Source of the DNA: Panagrolaimus kolymaensis
Lineage: Eukaryota; Nematoda; Chromadorea; Rhabditida; Panagrolaimidae
NCBI GenBank assembly: GCA_028622995.1
Contig: JAJQJQ010000058.1
Span: forward strand, 806,001 to 870,000
Length of the DNA: 64,000 nt
Direction of reading: 5' to 3'
In this document: positions 1 to 10,898 of the stretch, in pieces
Numbering within the stretch: position 1 is the first letter of the stretch
Layout of the letters: each line of letters starts with the position of its first letter
Notes under the pieces: generated by a model
What the model was told of the DNA's origin: nothing
Databases searched by the model: none
What the model saw: only the letters and a program-made list of their open reading frames with translations
Program-made: the position numbers and the translations under genes

Positions 1-77
1 TAAAATTTTACAAATTCTTCCCGGATAGCTTTGCTAAAAAAATATTGAATTATTAAAATTAATTATTGAAACGGAAC

Positions 78-977
78 TTACGAAAAAACAAAAAGTAAAA
101 TAATTGAAAAATAATGGAAAAAAATATATGAGAAATCATAAATTATTTCATAAATTTTGTTAAAAATTCCAAAATCAGGATCTTCATATTTTTCACAATA
201 AAATGGAAATAATATTGTACAAAATGAAAAAATTCCAAACATAATCAAAGACCAAATTGATTGAATTAAAAGTTTATGTTCGATTTTTATTTCTTTTGTT
301 TGAATTTTTTGTTTATTATTTTTAAATAAACTTTGATATTTATAAAATGTTGCAATACCTATAATTAAAGATAAAATAGTAAAAATTCCATTTGAAATTG
401 ATCGAATTAAAAAATCTTCTTTAAAAAATTCATAACATTCTGGAAGATATATATCGAGGCGACAATTAATATTGAAAAAGGAATATCCTGCAATAATAAA
501 AGGATAAAATAAAAGTAAAAATAATATTAGTGGAAAATATTTAGTCCAAATAATTTTATGTTTTGTTAATAAAAAAATGGATGTAAGCCGATTAATCGAA
601 AGTAAAAAACACATAGGTCCCAATAATAGCGTTTGATACCATTCCATTACACATGTAAAATATCCCAATAAAATTACAATATAACCATTAAAATTTAAAA
701 CATTAATTAAAAAACTTTGTGTAAAATATCCAATTTCAAATAAAGCATCAAAAAAATATCCCAAAAATAATAAATAAAAATATGCATTCGCAATTAACAA
801 CGATTTATAGGATTTGTTTTTCGTAAAATATTGTACAATAATTAAAATAGAAACCAAAATTTCAAGAATAATTCCAGGATAATATAATATATAAATAAAT
901 TGTAAAAATATATCTTGAATTAATGGATTTGTTACTTCTTCTTTTACATCATTTTCTATTTCTGCCGCTGCTGACAT
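78..977 (-). CDS. Serpentine chemoreceptor, SRG-like 7TM GPCR
   Basis: This is a single-exon reading frame of 299 residues with about seven hydrophobic segments, the first near residues 25-48. Nematode serpentine receptors are plasma-membrane chemosensory proteins expressed mostly in sensory neurons. After the third membrane segment there is LLSINRLTSIF followed by HKIIW, which resembles the NRxT...W signature of the C. elegans SRG/SRV group. The length is close to the usual 300-340 residues, and the tail is short. The start is the only in-frame Met ahead of a short acidic N-terminus. Lack of introns is unusual for the family and may mean retroposition or intron loss. The family assignment below GPCR level is tentative. 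Confidence 0.7.
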   Translation of the reverse strand: MSAAAEIENDVKEEVTNPLIQDIFLQFIYILYYPGIILEILVSILIIVQYFTKNKSYKSLLIANAYFYLLFLGYFFDALFEIGYFTQSFLINVLNFNGYIVILLGYFTCVMEWYQTLLLGPMCFLLSINRLTSIFLLTKHKIIWTKYFPLILFLLLFYPFIIAGYSFFNINCRLDIYLPECYEFFKEDFLIRSISNGIFTILSLIIGIATFYKYQSLFKNNKQKIQTKEIKIEHKLLIQSIWSLIMFGIFSFCTILFPFYCEKYEDPDFGIFNKIYEIIYDFSYIFFHYFSIILLFVFS

Positions 978-2059
978 TTTAAATTCGATTTAAGTTTTTT
1001 TTCGACAACTAAAATAACGAAGAATTAAGATTAATCAAGGATGGATGGAAATATTTTTTTTTAATTTCGGAGAAAAAGAAAAAAAAGAAAATTTTATTTT
1101 GGAAAGCGGTAAATAACGGAAGCGAAAACCAAAAATGGCCGCGTTTATAAATATGGAAATGAATAAAGAATTTTTAATAGTTTTTCACAATATTTTTTAA
1201 AGCTTTATCCTAAATTTCTGACAGTGTTTTTTCGAATTTTAGAACAAAAAAATCTGTGTACTTTGAAGCTGAAAAAAATATCCAAAAAGAACTGATTCAA
1301 AGATTAGAGAAAATATGCTAAAATTTTAGTCAAACATGTTTTTTTTCTTTTACTTTAAAAATTCATATTTTCTCAAACAAACAGAAAGAATTGGCAAAGG
1401 AGCTCGTTTACACTTCTAATGACGACGGTGGAGCCTTGTTAGCTTTTTCAAAAGGATATTTCTTTATATGCGTGGTATTATTTAGTTTATAATATTTCTT
1501 CCTTCACACTTTCTTTCTAGTTTGATATATTTATTACCTTTTTTTTTTATTAAATTATGGTTACATGTTAGTCAAAAGTAAAATAGTACATTGGTAGAAA
1601 GAAAAGTGCCATAAAAATTTTTAATTTCATCGGTGAAAAATAAAAATGTAATATAAAAAATATAAATATTATTCTTGCTTATCTTAATTCAATGAAATGA
1701 ATGATTATAAAAGGCAATTTTTAATATGTAGGTAGTAATTTAATTTATTTTGAGGTTTTAAAAATTGTAAAAATTAGGAAATGAAAAATAAATTTTGAAA
1801 ATGGCAAACGCTTAAAAATTTAGGTTTTAATATGTCGTCACGCCCTTTACATTTTGGAATCAAAACTTGAGATAAAAAAAGAAAGATAATAAGGGGATGC
1901 ACATTAAAGTTTAAAAAGAAAGCATTTAACAAAAATATTATAATTTTGGAATATGGAAAAGAAAAATAGATATTTACATACGCAATTAACACAATCTGAT
2001 TACTACCCAAATCAAATACATTTTGACCCATATTTAAGAGAGGTTCTACGAGCTGATTC
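978..2059. other. Intergenic, no convincing gene
   Basis: No convincing gene was found here. A short open stretch on the plus strand around 1383-1450 follows a CAG, but it has no supporting start or partner exon. A minus-strand open frame at 1774-2061 ends exactly at the edge of the foldback repeat and has no recognisable domain. Confidence 0.4.
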
Positions 2060-3069
2060 AAATAGGGCGGAAGAAGATTTTTTTTTATTTTGATTTTTTG
2101 ATTCGAATAGGTTCAAAATGACGAGAAAAATTTATTGGCGTCAAGCTTTTTCCCAAAAAGTGAGCAGGATATGCTAATTTTTTAAATTGAATTTAAAACC
2201 ATGCATTAGCTTCAAAAATTCGGCTAAGTTCACCCATGAAGTATAAAAATTAGGTTTTTATCCAGTATTATGTAATAGATTGCGGGCTAATTTATGGTGT
2301 ATACCAGATAATTTAATGTTCATCAAAAATGAGGAGAAATTTGCATATTTATACTTCAAATTGATGCCATTTTTGAGCCTTCTCCCACGCAAAGCTAAAC
2401 TATATATCAAAATAACGCCCAGAATCTCCTCTTAATTATGGTTTAGACAAAAAAAAATTACAATGCCTCATTAAGGACTTTTGAATTTTTGAATGTGCAA
2501 GACCACCATTTTTAACGGGGTAATTGGTGTTCTTCACTTTCTCTCTTTGTGTTTTGGCATTATGTTCAAATTATTTTCATGGAAGAAAAAAACTGAAAAA
2601 ATGGATTTCCCCGTTAAAAATGGTGGTCTTGCACATTCAAAAATTCAAAAGTCCTTAATGAGGCATTGTAATTTTTTTTTGTCTAAACCATAATTAAGAG
2701 GAGATTCTGGGCGTTATTTTGATATATAGTTTAGCTTTGCGTGGGAGAAGGCTCAAAAATGGCATCAATTTGAAGTATAAATATGCAAATTTCTCCTCAT
2801 TTTTGATGAACATTAAATTATCTGGTATACACCATAAATTAGCCCGCAATCTATTACATAATACTGGATAAAAACCTAATTTTTATACTTCATGGGTGAA
2901 TTTAGCCGAATTTTTGAAGTTAATGTATGGTTTTAACTTCAATATAAAAAATTAGCATATTCTGCTCACTTTTTGAGAAAAAGTCTGACGCCAATAATTT
3001 TTAAATATTTTTTAGAACCGATTGGTAAAGAAAAATAAAAAATAAAAAAAATCTTCTTCCGCCCTATTT
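2060..3069. repeat. 1-kb foldback (long inverted repeat) element
   Basis: The left arm (2060 to about 2520) and right arm (about 2608 to 3069) are reverse complements of each other over roughly 460 bp. They are near perfect toward the centre and diverge at the outer ends. Both outer ends read AAATAGGGCGGAAGAAG. The loop of about 88 bp lies at 2521-2607. This is the structure of a foldback or MITE-like element, and its RNA would form one long hairpin. I could not find a clean target-site duplication. An open frame at 2493-2693 simply spans the loop and is not taken as a gene. Confidence 0.85.
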
Positions 3070-3101
3070 AAAAATTTTCAAATTATCTCGCAGAGTCTCT
3101 C

Positions 3102-3250
3102 TTAATTCAGCATTAACAAAAAAAGAAAAGAAAGTTGAGTCGAATCAATGTAATGGCCAAGAAGCTGTCGATGATTATTGTTGTTATGCTGGCGTTCAAA
3201 TGCACGAGTCTACAGATATAAGCCACATCAGAGAGTTATGGCAGATTTAA
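3102..3250 (+). pseudogene. Possible orphan terminal exon of a Cys-containing protein
   Basis: Immediately after the foldback there is an acceptor (CTCTTAATTCAG) followed by an open frame to a stop at 3248-3250. It includes the readable stretch CNGQEAVDDYCCYAG and ends ELWQI. The amino-acid composition looks coding, but no upstream exon in phase could be found. The foldback may have separated this exon from the rest of its gene. The family is not recognised. A chance open frame is the main alternative. Confidence 0.3.
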
Positions 3251-3576
3251 AGATGCTTTTTCTATTTATTTTTTTCTTTTAACTTAGATTTTTTTAATCA
3301 GCTATTGTTTGTTGTGTTTTGTCATAAATTTTTATCAACTAAAAACCCGGTAAAGATAGAAAAACGATAAATATTTTTATTTTTGCAACATGTTTATCTT
3401 ATCTCGAAATAGAAAAATAAATGTCAAATCTTTTATTTTGAAACGTCTTGAATTTATCTTTGGATAAATTTTGCGTGTTTGACCTTGACAACGGCACTAA
3501 TTTTAACGCAACATCCATCATTCGTCGATATACTTTTTTTTGTTGTTGTTTCATTTTCCATTTTTGCTCTTCAATC

Positions 3577-5162
3577 ATGAAATCCAGTGTTTTCTTATTA
3601 TTCAGTATTTTTGAATTTTTATTTGCTAAAGAATTAATTACTGTTTGGCTTCCTGCTTGTCCAGGACCTAAATCCATTCAAAGTTCTGGTAAGAGATTAT
3701 TTGTTTACAAAATAATCGAAGAAAATTAAATAATAAACCCTTTTTCATATTTAGGCTCTGAAAGAAATGCGGCTGGCATTTATCCTAATGATAAAGTTAT
3801 TTTATCTGAAAATGGTTTATGGAAAACATATGATTCTAAGAAATCAAATGATGGTAAAGGATTCATTAGTCAAGTAAGATTTTTTTTACAAAAGTTAAAT
3901 TTTTTTTGAAATGACTCATTCAGAAAAATAAATTTTTCTTAATTTAAACAAAATTTATTTCCTAAATTGCAAGTATTGTACTTTTTTAGTGTTCAGCATA
4001 TACTTGTGGAGCCAAAACCTTTCCACATGGATTTGATGTTGACCTTGTTAGTAATCGACCATTAATGATGTGTGAAGAACATAAATGTGTAAATCCTGAA
4101 ACAATAAAATGTCGAAAAACTATTGAACACAACGCTTGTAGCGGAATGAATGAATGGGTTGCAGGATTTATTCCAAGAAAAAATGGCAGACAAGAATGGT
4201 TGGAAGTTGAATGCTGCTTTTCCACGGAAAATACTAATCCCTTATTTGTTCGATCTTATTCAACTTCGCTTCAATATAGTCACGATTTGGTTGTGGATGA
4301 TAATGGAAAATTAGTTGCAATGGATTATATAAAAACTATTAATAAAGTTAAGGATATTTTTGGGAATGAAGTTAATTTATAAAAATTAAAATAAAAAATC
4401 AGTGGAAAAAAATTTGTAGGTCAACGTACACAGTTTCAATATATCGAATGGAGGGCACTAATTTTAATTCATTTGGAAAAGTACCAAGTATTTATGGGCC
4501 AGCTGAAGCTTTGAGAAATGCTGATGGAACTGGCACATTTGTTGTAAGTTGTTTCTGTTTTAAGTCTCTATGCAATTTAGCAATTTTGAATTTTAGAATG
4601 CAACAAAAATGTGTAATAAAGAATCCGATTTACATTATCTAAGTATAAATGATTGGGAATATAAACCAAAGAGAAAATGTTTGCCTGAAAATTGTTTGAA
4701 TCATAAAAATATAAAATGCACGAAAAATGTTAAATCAGAAGATTGTGTTGCTAAGAATCAATGGGTTGCTAATTTTAAAAGCCGTGATAATTCTTACAAT
4801 AATGAATTGGATGTTGAATGTTGCGAATCCGATATTGATTCAATTACTCCACAATTTCAAAATGTTATCAATTTTACAAACACTTTTGTTGAAATTAATG
4901 ATGAAATTGATGAGTATGGGATTCCTACAATTGTTCGTTTTGTCAATAATATTAAAGGCTATAATCCCACAAATAATGAGTAAGAATTATAAGAGTTAAT
5001 ATTAAATAAAATGTTTTTAAATTATTCAGAAAAATTTATTTTGCGAATGTTTATGAAATTCCATGTCAAACATCGATGGAATCCATTTCACGGAAGCATA
5101 TGGTTGCCAGCTTTCAACTCATGATTGAAGATATGTTGCGAAGAGCCCAAGAAGGAGCATGA
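3577..5162 (+). CDS. Two-module Cys-rich secreted protein (hedgehog-related/warthog-like)
   Basis: Exons by phase are 3577-3688, 3755-3873, 3990 to about 4370, 4420-4543, 4597-4979 and 5030-5162. The N-terminus is a signal peptide (MKSSVFLLFSIFEFLFA). Module 1 contains CSAYTCG, MMCEEHKCVNPETIKC and a closing EWLEVECC. Module 2 repeats the plan with YTVSIYRM, CLPENCLNHKNIKC and ELDVECC. This W...xVECC pattern resembles the N-terminal domain of nematode hedgehog-related warthog proteins, which are secreted or cuticle-associated; no autoprocessing Hog domain follows. The link between exons 3 and 4 is uncertain: no plus-strand donor is in the right phase, and exon 3 also reaches a stop at 4380-4382. 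The paralogue at 8311-9507 shows the intended junction. Family assignment is tentative. Confidence 0.6.
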
Positions 5163-5270
5163 AAAAATGCAACTAAACAATACGATGCGACAAAAGATGA
5201 ATCTTTACAAAATGCTTTTGGTGGAGAAAATCCTTTACGAAATAATCAATTTGCTGCTTTGTTTGGATAA
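5163..5270 (+). pseudogene. In-frame coding-like continuation after TGA
   Basis: Directly after the TGA at 5160-5162 the same frame stays open for 35 codons to a TAA at 5268-5270. The composition is protein-like (KNATKQYDATKDESLQ, then NNQFAALFG). This suggests an older, longer C-terminus cut off by a nonsense change, or a small unrecognised splice. Readthrough is possible but nothing specific supports it. Confidence 0.35.
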
Positions 5271-5514
5271 AATACAGCTAAAACAAAATCGACGTTTATT
5301 ATCACTTTTATTCCATTACTTATGTATCTTCTATGTCTCTTTTTTGGTTGAGTATTATCAGCTTTGATTATGACAAAATTAAAAATCTTAGTTATAAAAG
5401 TTTTTTTATTCGAAAGAAGTAAAATAATGATCCTTTATTAATTACAAAAATTTAAATTCACATACATAGCAATAAAATGAAACATTAAAACTAAGCAAAA
5501 TACGTTGATTCATT

Positions 5515-6259
5515 TCATACAGCAGAAAGTTGTTGTTCATCATTTGTTGTTGAGGATACAGGAGAAAAGATGAATGTAAATAAAGTTAAATAATAAGCAC
5601 CAAACATCAAACAAAAGCCATAAAGATTTGATTCATTCAAGTCGAAACAATTTTGTGGTTTTGGAGGAGGTTCAACGAAACCTAAAAATATTAGATATGT
5701 AAAGCTAATGAAAATGACAATAAAGTTATATCAAAACTTACATTTTTTGCCGCATGTTTTACATTCATTATACTCAATAATTGAAAGCATAATCCAATCC
5801 AACATGAATAAAATTCCAAAAATAATTGAGACAATAAATATAATGTAAAGCTTTCGTCGAACACAGGCCACATACAGGAGTAAACATCCAAGGACAAGCA
5901 AAATGAAAGATTCAACCATATAATAATAAGCATAATTTTTTAGATCATAAACTTTCATATACCGATAAATAGTAACACCATCAAAAAAGAGTATACCAAA
6001 GAAAAATAATGTCAAGAAGAAAATCTAAAAAAAAATCAGTAAATTTTGCATTCAAAAATAAAAAAGAGACGAAAAAACTCACGGTAAAGAATAAAATAAT
6101 GCAAGTTTTTTGAGTTTTGTTGTTTCTATTTTGTTGTTGTTCATTTGTAGGATGATGATTTGCAGGAATTGTAATTGATGTTGAACTTGTTGATGACGAT
6201 GAAGATTGTTGTTCTTGTTGATTAATGAGAACAGGAGCAGCAGCGGTTGTTGAAGCCAT
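5515..6259 (-). CDS. Four-TM protein with Ser-rich N-terminus (copy 1)
   Basis: Exons are 6259-6083, 6024-5742 and 5681-5515, giving 208 residues with all phases consistent. The cytoplasmic N-terminus is Ser-rich and carries IPANHHPTN. Four hydrophobic segments follow, with a CKTCGKKC cluster after the third. This is a MARVEL- or tetraspan-like layout, but no named family is recognised. A clear paralogue lies at 42148-42901 with the same three-exon structure, the same Ser run and PANHHP motif. The pair is 36 kb apart, so this is dispersed duplication. The function is unknown; a membrane location is inferred from hydropathy. Confidence 0.7.
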
Positions 6260-6478
6260 TCTTTTTGTTTTGCAACGTTTTTTGATGAATGAAAAAATGC
6301 AAATGAATGAAACTTTGAGTTTGGTGGAAGAAAATAATTTTTGAGAAAAAAATCATGATTTTTTCAGCTTTATGCAAAAATATGAAATATAAATGATTTA
6401 GCATTTATGATGCTCGATCTAAAAATTAAGTATTTTTGTTTTTCAGAAAATGAAATATTTTTGTTTTTCAAAAAATGA

Positions 6479-6630
6479 TGGGATGCACTTTAGTTACAAC
6501 ATTTAATAAAAGTACACTCTATTGTAGTAAAAAAAAAAGAAAAAAGGGAAAATTACAAGTTTTTTAAAAGCTTTTCTTTTCAAATTTTTTTAATAAAACT
6601 TCAAAGATTGCAAAATATCGCTAAAAATAT
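6479..6630 (+). promoter_or_regulatory. Conserved block upstream of insulin gene 1
   Basis: GATGCACTTTAGTTACAAC followed by ATTTA, then AAAAGCTTTTCTTT and TTCAAAGATT, recur in the same order and spacing at 12143-12270 upstream of insulin gene 2. The block lies about 280 bp before the start codon. It may be a shared promoter or just the unrotted flank of a duplication. Confidence 0.45.
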
Positions 6631-6764
6631 GTTTGTTCTTAATTGATTCGATTAAAATTTTTGTCAATATTTAAGGAATTTCACGCTTTCATGAAATTCA
6701 TTGTTTCATTACTTGTTTTCTCCTTTTAACAATTTAAACTTCCTTGAAATTTCCTAACAAAATT

Positions 6765-7056
6765 ATGGTTCGCATCGTTTTCATCTTCTGCATCCTCCTT
6801 TTGGCAATTACAATGGTGGTTGCTGTCGAAAAAACTTGTGGCGTGCGACAACTTGCACGTGTCAAACGCATCTGTGAAAATAAACCAATGTTAAAGGATT
6901 TTGATTGCAATAGTAAGTTTATTTTTTAGTTTAAATGAAAAATATATAGAGTAAATGGTTTCAGATATGGCAGCGATTTGTTGCGCTCCTGGGTGTACCG
7001 ATGATAATAGTAAAGCATGTTGTTCATTTACCACAACTATATCACCAAGTGCATAA
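6765..7056 (+). CDS. Insulin-like peptide 1
   Basis: Exons are 6765-6912 and 6965-7056, giving 79 residues. A signal peptide (MVRIVFIFCILLLAITM) precedes the B region CGVRQLARVKRIC, which has the insulin spacing Cys-x11-Cys. A third B-side Cys falls at the exon end (FDCN). The A region is ICCAPGCTDDNSKACC, the insulin CCxxxC...C plan with one extra Cys next to the last. There is no long C-peptide. This is the four-disulfide style seen in C. elegans beta-type INS peptides, secreted ligands of the DAF-2-type receptor. A short Ser/Thr tail follows. Intron position and phase match insulin gene 2 exactly, so the two are duplicates. Confidence 0.85.
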
Positions 7057-7299
7057 ATTTGTTGAAAAGTTCATTGTCACTCTCATCTTTTATTTGTGAA
7101 TGACAGATCACTTTTTTGTTTGTTTTTGTTTTATTTTTAAATTTTACAACAAAAAAAAGATGAGTGGAAAAAAGTACAAAACTTTTTATTTCTGATGTTA
7201 TTCGTTTTCGTCAAAGCCAAAACCATTGAAACTTTCTTTAAAGGCATTTTCTCAAATCAGTTCATTCATTTTTTTTCTTTATCGATTTAAATAAAAAAG

Positions 7300-8350
7300 A
7301 TGCAAACTAAAAGTTTATTCTGTCACAAAAAAGAAACTTGTCTTTCCCGCTTGAAAAAAATTCAAAACTTAGTTCATCCAAAAAAAAAGACTATGTTTAA
7401 ATTTTTGACTCAATTATTTCCATGTATTTCCAAGAAAAAGAAGAAATCAGAAAAAGTATTCAAACTTAAAAAAATTAAACTTCAAAACTTTTCTCTTCCA
7501 AATCCAATAATTGTTTATATTTATAAAAATCAGGATTCATCTATTTTACTTTTTTACAAACTTTTACATTCTTGCAAATATTTTTATTCTAAATTAGAAT
7601 ATTAGTATATTTGGCGTTTATATATTAAATATGAGGATCACGATTTAGATAAAGTTTTGGTTTCAATGAATTCACTAAAATTTTTGAATATTAAACTTCA
7701 TATAAAATATGTTCTTTCGATTGATACTTACAGAGAAGATTTTATGGTACTTTCAACCATCCTTCCTCAAATTTATTGTGCTTTTAAAACTTGTGAAATC
7801 GAATGTCAAAATCTAACAATAAATGAATATAACATTTTAACTACCAACTTAGAAGAAATATGGTTAACTGAAGTAAAAATATTCGATGAAAATGAAAGGG
7901 AAATTTATCTTGAAGAAATATTATTATTTGGACCAAAAATTACACAATTTATTTAGTAAGTTACTAATGGATCAAAAAAAGTTGGGTATTAATTTTGAAA
8001 AAAATTTCGATCAAAATTTAGATAATGGCTTAACTGAATTTTGTTTTTGTTTTAATTAGTTTATTTTATATTTTTAGCGGTCCAGGTTTTTTAAACAGAT
8101 TCAAATATTATTCAGCAAACACCTTTCAAAAACTAGCATTAATAACGAGAAGTCAAAAACTTATTAATTTGAGTTTGGGGTGTATGCCCTCAACAACTTT
8201 TGATCCTGTTGCATTTACAACGTTTATCAAAGTAACAATTTTTTTTTAAATCTTAGAAACTATTAATAACTTATTTTCAGAATAATGCTACATATGGATC
8301 TACTTTACGTTTAAGCTGGACCGACAAATTCCCATCTATCGATACTTAGA
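7300..8350 (+). pseudogene. F-box-associated protein gene, broken (5' part)
   Basis: Exons are about 7300-7955, 8078-8231 and 8281 onward. A basic N-terminus leads to an F-box-like helix (SLPNPIIVYIY, KLLHSCKYFYSK), then a leucine-rich C-terminal region like nematode F-box-associated proteins, which are SCF ubiquitin-ligase adaptors. Two defects are visible. A TAG at 7603-7605 interrupts an otherwise continuous frame (KLEY, stop, YIWRLYIKYED). The last exon runs at about 8311-8330 into the reverse strand of the neighbouring Cys-rich gene. The rest of this last exon appears at 9875-9990, beyond that inserted gene. It is related to the fragment at 12869-13627. F-box identity is moderately certain. 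Confidence 0.6.
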
Positions 8351-9507
8351 TAATGTAAATTAGATGTTTTATTGCACGTTATTATACCATCAGCATCAGG
8401 TAGTGATAATTCAGTGGAATCAACAACAATAATTTTTGATACATTTGTTTTTGTTGCATTAAATGATGAAGAACATTTCATTCGATATATTGATGCAGTA
8501 TACTTTATACTAAAAAAATAAAATTTGATAAGCTTAAAACTATTCTTTTTTCGTTTTATTTTATCTACATAAATTTTAATTTTAAAAAAACTAGATAGTT
8601 TTTTAAAGCCAAAGGAAACCGATTTGTACTTTAGTAAACGAAGTTGCCCGTAATGCAATCCTTGAGGTCGCGTATCAGGAGTAATTTGAAGTATCATAGT
8701 TTTGAGCATTAAGGAATAAAGAAAGATATTTAATTATTTTTATAATAAGTTGTAATTACTTACTCGCTCCAATAAAACCCATTAACTTTAATAATAGTTT
8801 TTATATAATCCATAGCAATTAATTTTCCATTATTTTCATCCACAACGATATCATGTCTATACCTTCTAGTTCTGGAAATGGTTTTAACAAATAATGAAGG
8901 ATTTGTTTGCTCAATGGAATGGCAGCATTCAACTTCCAACCATTCATGAGTTTCATTTTCATGGGGAATAAATCCTGCAACCCATTCATTCATGCCGCTA
9001 CAAGCATTGGTTTCAATGGTTTTTCGACATTTGATTGTTTCTGGATTTACACATCGATGTTCTTCACACATCATTAATGGATTATTAATTCCAAAAAATG
9101 AGAAACCATGAAGAAATGCATTCCTTCCGCATGATTGTAATGGACACTGAAAAAATAATATTTAAAATCTGAATTCAGAAACATTAAGTAAAATAACAGT
9201 TTCTTTGGCTCTTAAAGCTATACCGAATTTATTAATTCACTAATATTTTTATTTGTTGAATCATAAATTTTAAATGTTCCATTTCCAGATAATACAACTT
9301 CATCATTTGGATAAATACCGGCGGCATTTCTTTCAGGGCCTTTAACAAGATGTAATAATTAAAGTTTGCTGTTAATTTGTTTATAAAAAACTTACCAGAA
9401 TTTAAAGCTTCTGGAGTTATTGAACAAATTTCATTTGGCTTATTTTCTTCAGCATTTAAAAATCCAAAAACACAAAAAAATAACATAAAAAGAAGAGTCA
9501 ATCTCAT
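8311..9507 (-). CDS. Cys-rich secreted protein, inverted and truncated paralogue
   Basis: Exons are 9507-9396, 9339-9224, 9146-8764 and 8509-8311, giving 269 residues, all in phase. Exon 1 has the same 112-nt length and phase as the plus-strand copy at 3577. A signal peptide (MRLTLLFMLFFCVFGF) precedes module 1, which is nearly identical in core to the other copy (MMCEEHRCVNPETIKC, WLEVECC). A clean GA|GTAAGT donor at 8763 joins exon 4, starting YTASIYRM, which proves that modules 1 and 2 belong to one gene. Module 2 stops at HYLSIDRWEF, before its cysteine cluster, where the F-box gene begins on the other strand. It may be nonfunctional or a one-module variant. Confidence 0.6.
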
Positions 9508-9874
9508 AATTACAAGAAGGAGAAAAAAGGAAAAATGAAACAAAAAAAATAGGGATAATTTGTTTATCTTATTTTTAAATTATCATGAATGGTCCAAGGT
9601 CGATGAAAACTAAGACAAAAAAAGGAATACGAAAATCACATGTAAAAATAATGATAAGATTTATGAGAAAAAAAGTTGTATTTGTTTTTCCTTTTGTGAA
9701 TGGATGTCGCCGCGACAAAAATAAAGAAATCAAACATAAACTTTTTTCGTATTTTTAAATATTAGTCACCTTTTTTCTGTACTATAAATCTTTTTTTGTA
9801 TAAGGCGAAAAGTAAAACAGTTTTCAGCCTAACTCTTTTGTCTTGCTTTGGCTTGCGAAAATTATGACAAAAGT

Positions 9875-9990
9875 TAAACTGAAAATGTTGAAAAAGCATT
9901 TAATTAATTTATGGCTTTAAATGGAGGAAATGAAGAGAATATTAAATTTGCTTGTACATTTCGTACTTTTATTTGTAAATAAAAAATAAA
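9875..9990 (+). pseudogene. Detached 3' end of an F-box-associated gene
   Basis: The stretch from ACTGAAAATGTTGAAAAAGC through TTATGGCTTTAAATGGAGG and ACATTTCGTA closely matches the last exon at 13505-13610 (LTENAEKAFNEFMALNG). Here it has an indel-shifted frame and no associated upstream exon. It lies on the plus strand on the far side of the inverted Cys-rich gene. It is therefore best read as the displaced tail of the F-box gene at 7300-8311. Confidence 0.6.
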
Positions 9991-10898
9991 TGACAAAATT
10001 GATTATTAATATATTTTTTATGAAACCGATATTAAAAAAATATTAAAATGTTTTATTTTACCAATACGGTGGTGAAGCAAATCTTCTTGATCGACCGTGT
10101 CCATGATTCGTTGATGATCTTTCTGATTCATTTGATTTTTTATTATTTTCTCGAGAATCTTTGAGTTCGACGGATCTGCCAAAATTTAAATTTCGATCAT
10201 TTTCATGTTCTCTGGATTTATTTGATTCTCGAGATTTTTTGTTTGAGTTTCTACCATGGGTTTCTTTCGATTCGTCTTTTTCCATCGATTTTTCATCATT
10301 TCGTGGCTTTTTATTTTTTGAGCCTTTTTCATCAGATTTATCCTTATTTTTCTGTTCCTTTTCTTCATCTTCGTTTGAATCATGTTTATGATGTTGTTTT
10401 CTTCGTTTGTTCTTCTTTTTTTCATTTGAGCTTGATTCTTCGGATGAAGAACTTTCTGATGAACGTTTGAATCGAAAAGTCTCAGTTTCCTCAACATTTT
10501 TTTTAGAAGTGATGAGAATTATTGGATTATCTTCGGCAGCAACAGCTGCTGTTTCAATTTGTGCAGATTCAGGAGTTTCTAAAAATAAAAATAAAGTTTC
10601 TTTTTAACTCTGCGTTTTAGTTTCTGATTTTTATAACAAATTTTAAAGTAAAAGACATACCAAACTTTTTGGATTCATTTTTTAAATTTTTAATATTTTC
10701 GGTTGAATTAGTAGCATTAGTATTTCCATCGATAACTTTGAAAGAATGATGGGCACTTCTTTAGTTTCGCCACCCTACTTTTTCACTTTTTTTCATTTTC
10801 TTCTGATTTTACAGGGGGGACCAAGGGAATTTCGGTTTTTCACAGGGAGGACCAAGGGATTTTTTTCCGTTTTTTTCTTCGTTTTTTTGTTTTTGAGT

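Noticed and set aside
2493..2693. 66-codon plus-strand open frame
   Set aside because: It spans the loop and both inner arms of the foldback and has no protein signature.
8540..8709. Coding-like open stretch before exon 4 of the inverted Cys-rich gene
   Set aside because: A clean donor at 8763 and acceptor at 8510-8511 in matching phase make it an intron.
10161..10497. Several open frames opposite to or offset from the Lys/Ser/Glu-rich exon
   Set aside because: They are shadows produced by its repetitive codons (TTC/TTT on the opposite strand).
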